Source: Saprospiraceae bacterium
Lineage (GTDB): Bacteria > Bacteroidota > Bacteroidia > Chitinophagales > Saprospiraceae
NCBI GenBank assembly: GCA_016711125.1
Contig: JADJTQ010000005.1
Span: 744,001-808,000, forward strand
Reading direction: 5' to 3'
Length of the DNA: 64,000 nt
This document shows, in pieces, positions 59,001 through 64,000 of this stretch. The stretch's first letter is position 1; every line of letters begins with the position of its first letter. A model generated the notes under the pieces. It saw only the letters and a list, made by a program, of their open reading frames with translations, did no database searches and was not told the DNA's origin. Both the position numbers and the translations under genes were made by a program.

Positions 59001-61338
59001 ACTTGTATGGTGCTACCGAAAATTATTTTAAAGAGAAATTTGCAGAAGCATATTATAATAGCTCGACATTCCGGTCAAAGTTTGATACTTGTCAGCCCGA
59101 AGATCCAAATCAAACTACGGCAGAAAGATTTTCGCCCTTTAAACCCGACTTTGGAAATATCGTCGACCTATACGAACAATTAGGGGGTGGATGGAGTGAT
59201 GCTATTGCTTTCGATTGTAATGATGCTTGCGAATACGTCACTGTCGAAATGCTTGTAATGGACTATTGGTGCAACTGGACGAAAGTCTGGAATAATGTAA
59301 AAGTGGAGGACAAGACTCCAGCAAAAGTCATTAAAGATGTAAGGGATTCTGAGACGATAACCTGCAAATCGTACCGAGATAAGAAATTCAGTTATCCAGG
59401 TGAAAACCATCCGGTCAATATTGAATTTATCGTAGATCAAGCTAAATATGGAAAAGAGGATGCCTTTGATAAATTAGATCAAATATTCGGAGGATATCAG
59501 AAAGCGTGGAAAGATCAATATGGAAACTACGTTGATGCTGATGGAGTGAAGTTTACCCTTGACATTCCATTTGTTGACAGTATGTGTGTTTGCACTACCA
59601 AGCAAGAGCGGATTAAATTATACGATGAACATCTCGGTTACTATTGGAAGGATTCAATGATGACAGATTGTTATTACTATGCTGATACAATCAATTTTAA
59701 GAATGGCATTGTCCAGGTGAACTGTCAGCAGAACGTATTTTGTAAACAGGAAGTATGGTGTGAGTTTGACCATTGCGGTCAGGGGTATTTGCATCGCAAG
59801 TTTAAGATCTGGCAAACTTGTCCTGATTCATTTTATGTTGACCACGATGGTACTAGTGCAGTGCATTCCGCAGACACTATTGTGCGTCATCAGCGTATCT
59901 ACGTAGGAAGTGAATGCGAACTAAACAAATATATGTTTGACATACCCGGTGACACTACCATTGTAGCTTGTGGAGTGCAATACGACTCAAGCGGAAATGT
60001 GATCGGTGATGCTGGCCCCGGGAATTCAGGATATGCAAAGTATAAAATGGATGATGATTGCCGAATAGTCGGTATAGGTCATAAGGATAAAGTATTCAAA
60101 ATAGTGGGAGGCCAGGAGGCCTGTTATAAGATACTTCGCACCTGGTATTTTGCAGACTGGTGTGGTACAGGAGGAGAGTCGGTAAAAAGAATTGGTGGGA
60201 AGACTACAGTTTGGTTCTTGATTCTTGTGTTCAAAAGATTTTTATCATCGATCAAACTTCTCCGGTCTGTTCCATTGTTGGGCCGGTCATGGATGGAGAT
60301 ACCATTGAGATGGGTGCATGCGCTTATAATCTCAAAGTGCAGGTCAAAGCGGAAGACTTGTGCGGACTGACCGAGTACCATTGGGACATCAGGAGTATCG
60401 GTAATCAAAACAATTTAAAGATTCAGGATTCCGGCAAGGGCTCCCTGAAAGGGATTGAACAAGATTTTTCTATCATTTCCCAAAACCTATTTCCCGGTAC
60501 CTATCGTCTGGAGGTGCATTTGGAAGATGAATGCAATAATGAAAGCAAATGTTTTTATGATTTCTCCATAAAGTCGGTTAAAAAGCCGTCACCGGTTTGT
60601 TACACCTCCTTGACAGCGCGTCTCACTCCCTGGGATCGTGATCAGGACGGTACGGTCGATACCGCTCATGCTATAATTTGGGCATCGGAATTTGACCGTA
60701 GCAGTAGCCCAACCTGCGGTGATGACAGTCTTGAGTTTCGACTTGAGTTGTTGGATGGTTCACCAGATGATGATTCGGCTGCAGGTGATTTAGATTTTCT
60801 GGAGTTGGGTTGCGACCATATAGGCACCAGGTTGGTAAGATTGTGGGTCATCAGTTACCCAAGTCAAACGATTGACTATTGTGATGTCGTCCTGATCGTC
60901 CAATCGGACTACACCGGTTGCAGCGCCATGCCAAATGGTGACGCTAGCGAATTTGAAAGGATGCAAAATAACTTGAATCATATTTCTGATAATAAGTTTA
61001 TGGAAAATGCGGACAATACTGATGATGTAATAAATCTTTCAGTAAGTGGATTGATCAACAATAATATAAATTCAGAAATGATTCGATTAGAGCAAAATAA
61101 TCCCAACCCATTTATGTCTGAGACGAGTATTACATTTACCCTCCCAAGGGCCATGCATGCCAATTTAACCATCTTTGATACGAATGGCAAAGTAGTACGA
61201 AAATATTCAGGCTCGTTTAATCAGGGTTCTAATCAAGTGGCAATCCGTCGTGAGGAATTGCCATCGACTTCTGTCCTTTTCTACCGGCTTGATGCAGAGA
61301 ATTATTCAGAGGTTAAGCGAATGATACTAATTAAATAA
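56078..61338 (+). CDS. Very large secreted protein with T9SS type A sorting domain (two in-frame stops, one frameshift)
   Basis: About 1753 residues. A signal peptide (LKLVAFSLAVYSLTTFMAIAQ) ends near residue 40. The N-terminal region ends with RYWISVQAVANYG, then an in-frame TAG (56639-56641), then GQWCWVVASDG in the same frame. A second in-frame stop, TGA (58025-58027), separates DAELT from VALEDQTFEFGWTF. One base is missing in an A run (60184-60188), after which KNWWEDYSLVLDSC continues. The body is Cys-rich with repeated Ig/HYR-like beta domains (ACRYIDETLAITVETQGGTC, IYCTEKDTLYCTD, DVDLSCDTLWL). The last about 85 residues are a type A sorting domain (IRLEQNNPNPFMSETSITF, ELPSTSVLFYRLDAE, MILIK). 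With the stops taken literally it would be a broken gene; the neighbourhood's error pattern suggests caution. Confidence 0.8.
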
Positions 61339-61382
61339 TCATCATTTTACCTAACAAGAAAAAGGCTTTTGGATTTAGTTGG

Positions 61383-61425
61383 TGCTGGGTTTGAGATTAA
61401 ATGCTTAAACCCAGCATTTTTTTTT
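61383..61425 (+). terminator. Factor-independent terminator
   Basis: TGCTGGGTTT (61383-61392) pairs perfectly with AAACCCAGCA (61407-61416) around a 14-nt loop and is followed by nine Ts (61417-61425). It lies 45 bp after the stop of the T9SS cargo gene and is the clearest classical terminator in the window. Confidence 0.9.
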
Positions 61426-61518
61426 GCTCTATCCAAAATGTGTAAACTGGGTTGGCAATGGATAATTAGTGAAAAATATGGCTTTTGGCAATTTTCAGCG
61501 GAGCATGAGTGATCGTGT

Positions 61519-61560
61519 CGAACAGGAAGATAGAGCAGAATTTATGTTCTGCGGCCTCGG
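61519..61560 (+). repeat. Interspersed hairpin repeat, copy 6 (diverged)
   Basis: GCAGAATTTATGTTCTGC (61535-61552) followed by GGCCTCGG matches the hairpin-plus-GGC arrangement of the copies at 26613, 33047, 39848 and 40002, with one change in the right arm. A vestigial partner (CCATATTCTGCGTCTTC) occurs near 61751-61767. Confidence 0.6.
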
Positions 61561-61832
61561 GAATCGATTTCTTGGATTTAGATGTTATAGGGGAGTACCC
61601 TCGACTAATAGTACAACAACGGGTTTCAATCTGTTGAAAAATTCGGTAGGAATGAATAAGAGCCGTAGGTTCGAAACCTTATATGACCATGGGGGCAGGA
61701 GATATAGTGTGTCGACTAAAATGAGAGGGAACTGCTTAGCTTACCCTGACTCCATATTCTGCGTCTTCAAGAATTGCACAATTCAATTCATTTCAATACT
61801 CACCACTATTATCGTATAGGTCTGAAAATATT

Positions 61833-63270
61833 TTATCGGTCATTTCTAATCTTTTTCAATAAGGATAAGAACCGATCGATATGTTCTTTGTGGGTCCTGA
61901 ATACCATCACACATATTCTCAACCAATAAATGTTGTCTAAAGTAGTTGATGATATAAAAATCTTTCCCGACTTCAATATTTTTTCGATTAATTCATGATT
62001 GTATAAATTATCTTTCTCGACATCACCGGTTTTCCACCGAAAAACACAAACACTCAAGGTGGGTTGCGGACCAACTTCAAAACCTAATGATGATACTTCT
62101 TGATAGAAGTATTTGGTTAGGAGTATTTTTTCTTCAAGGGCGGCTCTAAAGGGAGCGATTCCAAAATATTGCAGGGAAAGCCACATTCGAAGTCCTCTAA
62201 AATGTTTAGTGAGTTCCGGCGATACATCAGCTGGGTTCAAAATGGCATGATCTCCTTCAGCATCTTGCATATAGTTTGCCCGGTAGTAGTTCGTTTTTAA
62301 AGCTGCTGCGCGGTTTTTTATCAAAACCGCCCCAGAGCCGTAGGAAAGAAACAAACTTTTATGTGGGTCTAGGACGACTGAATCTGAAAGAGAAATTCCG
62401 GCAAGTCTGGATTTGAATTGTTCAACCATCATGAAGAGACCTCCGTAAGCTCCATCCACGTGAAACCAGCAACCATATGCATTGGCAAGCTGTCCCATTT
62501 TAACCAATGGATCAATGATCCCCAGGTCTGTGCTACCCGCAGATCCCACAATAAGAAATGGCATCAGACCATCATTTTTGTCTCGGTCCAACATCGATTG
62601 CAATGAAAACACGTCCATTTCATAGGCGTCATTCATCGGTACGATCCGGAGATGAGCATAGTCCAGTGCGGCTATCCTCAAAGCTTTGTGTATGCAATGA
62701 TGGGTTTGCTGGGTTAGGTAGATCGCCTTGTTTCGCACATTTTCCGGTGTGATGTTGTGGTGATCTCGTGCGGCCGTTAAAGCGCCAAAAGTTGCTATGG
62801 ATCCACCTGATGTCAAATTTCCCGCATGATTATCAGGATAACCAATCAATCGCGCCATCCAGCGAATACATTGATCTTCCATCGCCACCGCGCCAGATTG
62901 GCATAATAAATTCCGGCGTATCGGTTTGTAACCGCAGCTAAAAAATCTCCTAAAGCCGTGGTAAAACACCTCCACCCGGTACATACCCCAGATGTCCCGG
63001 AGCCGCCGGATTAATCCCGGTACGATCGACAGATGTTTGCAATACTTCCAATAATTCATCGAGTGGTCGCCCCTTTTCTTCAAAGGACAGCGCTATGAGT
63101 TCTTTGACCGGATTGTCATTTGCTATATATACTGGCAAATCGTCGATTTCTTCGAGAAACCTATTACTGTATTGGATGGTCTTATTAAGAAGACTTTCCC
63201 TTTCCACGGGATCAATGTCGAGTTTCCTGCTCTCGTCTTCCAAAAGTTTCAGGTGTGAGTCCATGTGCAT
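61833..63270 (-). CDS. PLP-dependent group II amino acid decarboxylase (frameshifted)
   Basis: About 478 residues. Family marks are GHLGYVPGGG near residue 95, SGGSIATFGALTAARDHH, the cofactor Asp in FHVDGAYGGLF and the Schiff-base Lys in VLDPHKSLFLSYGSG. One extra base in a short run (TAAAAC on the + strand, 62963-62966) splits the frame after GGGV; removing it gives GGGVYHGFRRFF, matching the family. The family includes aromatic L-amino acid, aspartate and glutamate decarboxylases; the substrate cannot be fixed by eye. The start codon at 63270 gives MHMDSHLKLLEDE, with a second ATG at 63264. It is divergent from coaD across about 150 bp. Confidence 0.86.
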
Positions 63271-63420
63271 ATTTGGTTTAACTGGCGAAGATAATTATTC
63301 AGATACGAGATTGATAAACCGAGTTGGTAAGCGACTCAGTCATTAATTTCGTCACAGTTCAGACCAAGTCTTAAAGCCAACAATTTTTACGACCTTTAAC
63401 AGCAACGAATCATTCATTGC

Positions 63421-63880
63421 ATGAAAGTTGCGGTATTTCCGGGTTCATTTGATCCCATCACAAGTGGTCATGTTGACATTGTCCAGAGGGCAATCCTTGT
63501 TTGACCGCATTGTAGTTGCTATAGGCGAAAATGCACAGAAATCATATCTTTTTCCTCTGCAGCAGAGACTGCATTGGTTAAAGGAGGTCTTCGCTAATGA
63601 AACATCCATTGTAATCGATTCCTATGAAGGACTGACCGCACACTATTGCCGCAAGATTGAGGCACAGTACATGATTAGGGGTTTGAGAAATGCTTCCGAT
63701 TTTGATTATGAAAAGACCATAAGTCAAATCAATTCGATAGTTGTTAATGACCTGGAGACAGTTTTTCTCATTAGCCGTCCTGCCTACTCCCATATAAGTT
63801 CGACCATCGTACGTGAAATTATCAAGGGGGGAGGCGATGTTAATGCCTTCGTTCCACCACAGATTGCCGTTAGTTTGTGA
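63421..63880 (+). CDS. coaD: Phosphopantetheine adenylyltransferase CoaD (frameshifted)
   Basis: About 152 residues. The ATG at 63421 gives VAVFPGSFDPITSGHVDIVQ with the nucleotidyltransferase TxGH motif. One extra base at about 63494-63497 (GCAATCCTTGTTTGACC) throws the frame; removing it gives RAILFDRIVVAIGENAQKS. Further marks are MIRGLRNASDFDYE and the C-terminal ISSTIVREI. It makes dephospho-coenzyme A from 4'-phosphopantetheine and ATP, the fourth step of CoA synthesis, and is essential in most bacteria, so the break is almost surely a sequence error. Confidence 0.92.
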
Positions 63881-63951
63881 GTTGTTTGATCCAGGTCATC
63901 CTGAAGAAATCTGCAAAAAGCTATCTTTGATCCAACTAAAAGTGGTCACAA

Positions 63952-64000
63952 ATGTCAAATGCTATTTTTGAATTACCGGTAGTTTACAACGAACCGATCT
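63952..64000 (+). CDS. pruA: Start of a probable delta-1-pyrroline-5-carboxylate dehydrogenase (3' partial)
   Basis: Only 16 codons are visible (SNAIFELPVVYNEPI after the Met). The pattern of a short F.(V/L)P...NEP segment at the very start resembles the N-terminus of Bacteroidota L-glutamate gamma-semialdehyde dehydrogenase (PruA). That is a recognition from memory on very little sequence; any other gene remains possible. Confidence 0.4.
   Translation, partial: MSNAIFELPVVYNEPI

Larger units (their letters stand above)
61339..61832. other. Intergenic region, 494 bp, between convergent genes
   Basis: Holds a strong terminator (61383-61425) and a copy of the interspersed hairpin (61535-61552). 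The open frame 61469-61819 runs across the repeat, resembles nothing and has atypical composition; I do not call it a gene. Confidence 0.5.

Noticed and set aside
61469..61819. 116-residue open frame between convergent genes
   Set aside because: Crosses the repeat copy at 61535 and contains no domain or secretion signal.
1..64000. tRNA or rRNA genes and transposases
   Set aside because: Looked for but none recognised by eye; a tRNA could be missed without a folding search.

Overview
The window looks like a stretch of a Bacteroidota chromosome, most likely from the Saprospiria (Saprospiraceae / Lewinella-like). The reasons are: very large secreted proteins built from HYR/Ig-like domains; C-terminal type IX secretion (T9SS) type A sorting domains on two proteins; a second C-terminal module resembling what NCBI calls the 3-coathanger stack on several others; a SprB-type repeat; GEVED and SPOR domains; and the housekeeping genes miaE, cdaA, trmD, pyrE and coaD. 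No tRNA, rRNA, CRISPR array or transposase was recognised.

Positions 1-39700 are a surface-protein region on the + strand. It holds a partial parallel beta-helix protein (to 2782), a mini protein (3241-4113), a giant tandem-repeat gene of about 18 kb (about 5091-23386), its close downstream partner (23405-26007), a YWTD-propeller/thrombospondin-3 protein (27221-32805), a BNR-propeller protein (33292-35862) and an HYR protein with a roughly 96-residue repeat (36487-39672). All except the giant gene end in, or carry near the end, the same C-terminal module. Three of them are followed at once by an almost identical 81-85 residue stand-alone LuxR-type DNA-binding protein (2878, 26107, 35967). In two of these pairs a perfect 15-bp inverted repeat lies between the two genes. 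A stand-alone LytTR DNA-binding protein (4669) precedes the giant gene. This repeated pairing of a surface protein with a tiny regulator is the best candidate for an undescribed system here.

The giant gene contains five DNA-level tandem arrays, each with its own period: A 270 bp x12, B 291 bp x10, C 273 bp x6, D 240 bp x20, E 219 bp x about 6. It ends in a SprB-like repeat and an unrecognised terminal domain. It is interrupted by about a dozen frameshifts and one stop codon, and has no visible start or signal peptide.

Positions 40144-64000 are mixed. There is a secreted subtilisin-like protease with a T9SS tail (-), a SPOR-domain protein (+), miaE and a conserved-looking secreted protein (-), a lipoprotein prolyl oligopeptidase, cdaA, an M20 dipeptidase and trmD (+), a UbiA-like membrane protein, an M42 peptidase and pyrE (-), a NUDIX hydrolase and a 1750-residue T9SS cargo protein (+), a PLP decarboxylase (-), coaD (+) and the first codons of a probable pruA.

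Single-base indels, several in short homopolymers, break not only the repeat genes but also cdaA, coaD, the protease and the decarboxylase. I therefore read most frameshifts as consensus sequencing errors rather than gene decay, and give broken genes as single spans. A short interspersed hairpin repeat (core GCAGAATTTACATTCTGC) occurs in four intergenic regions.
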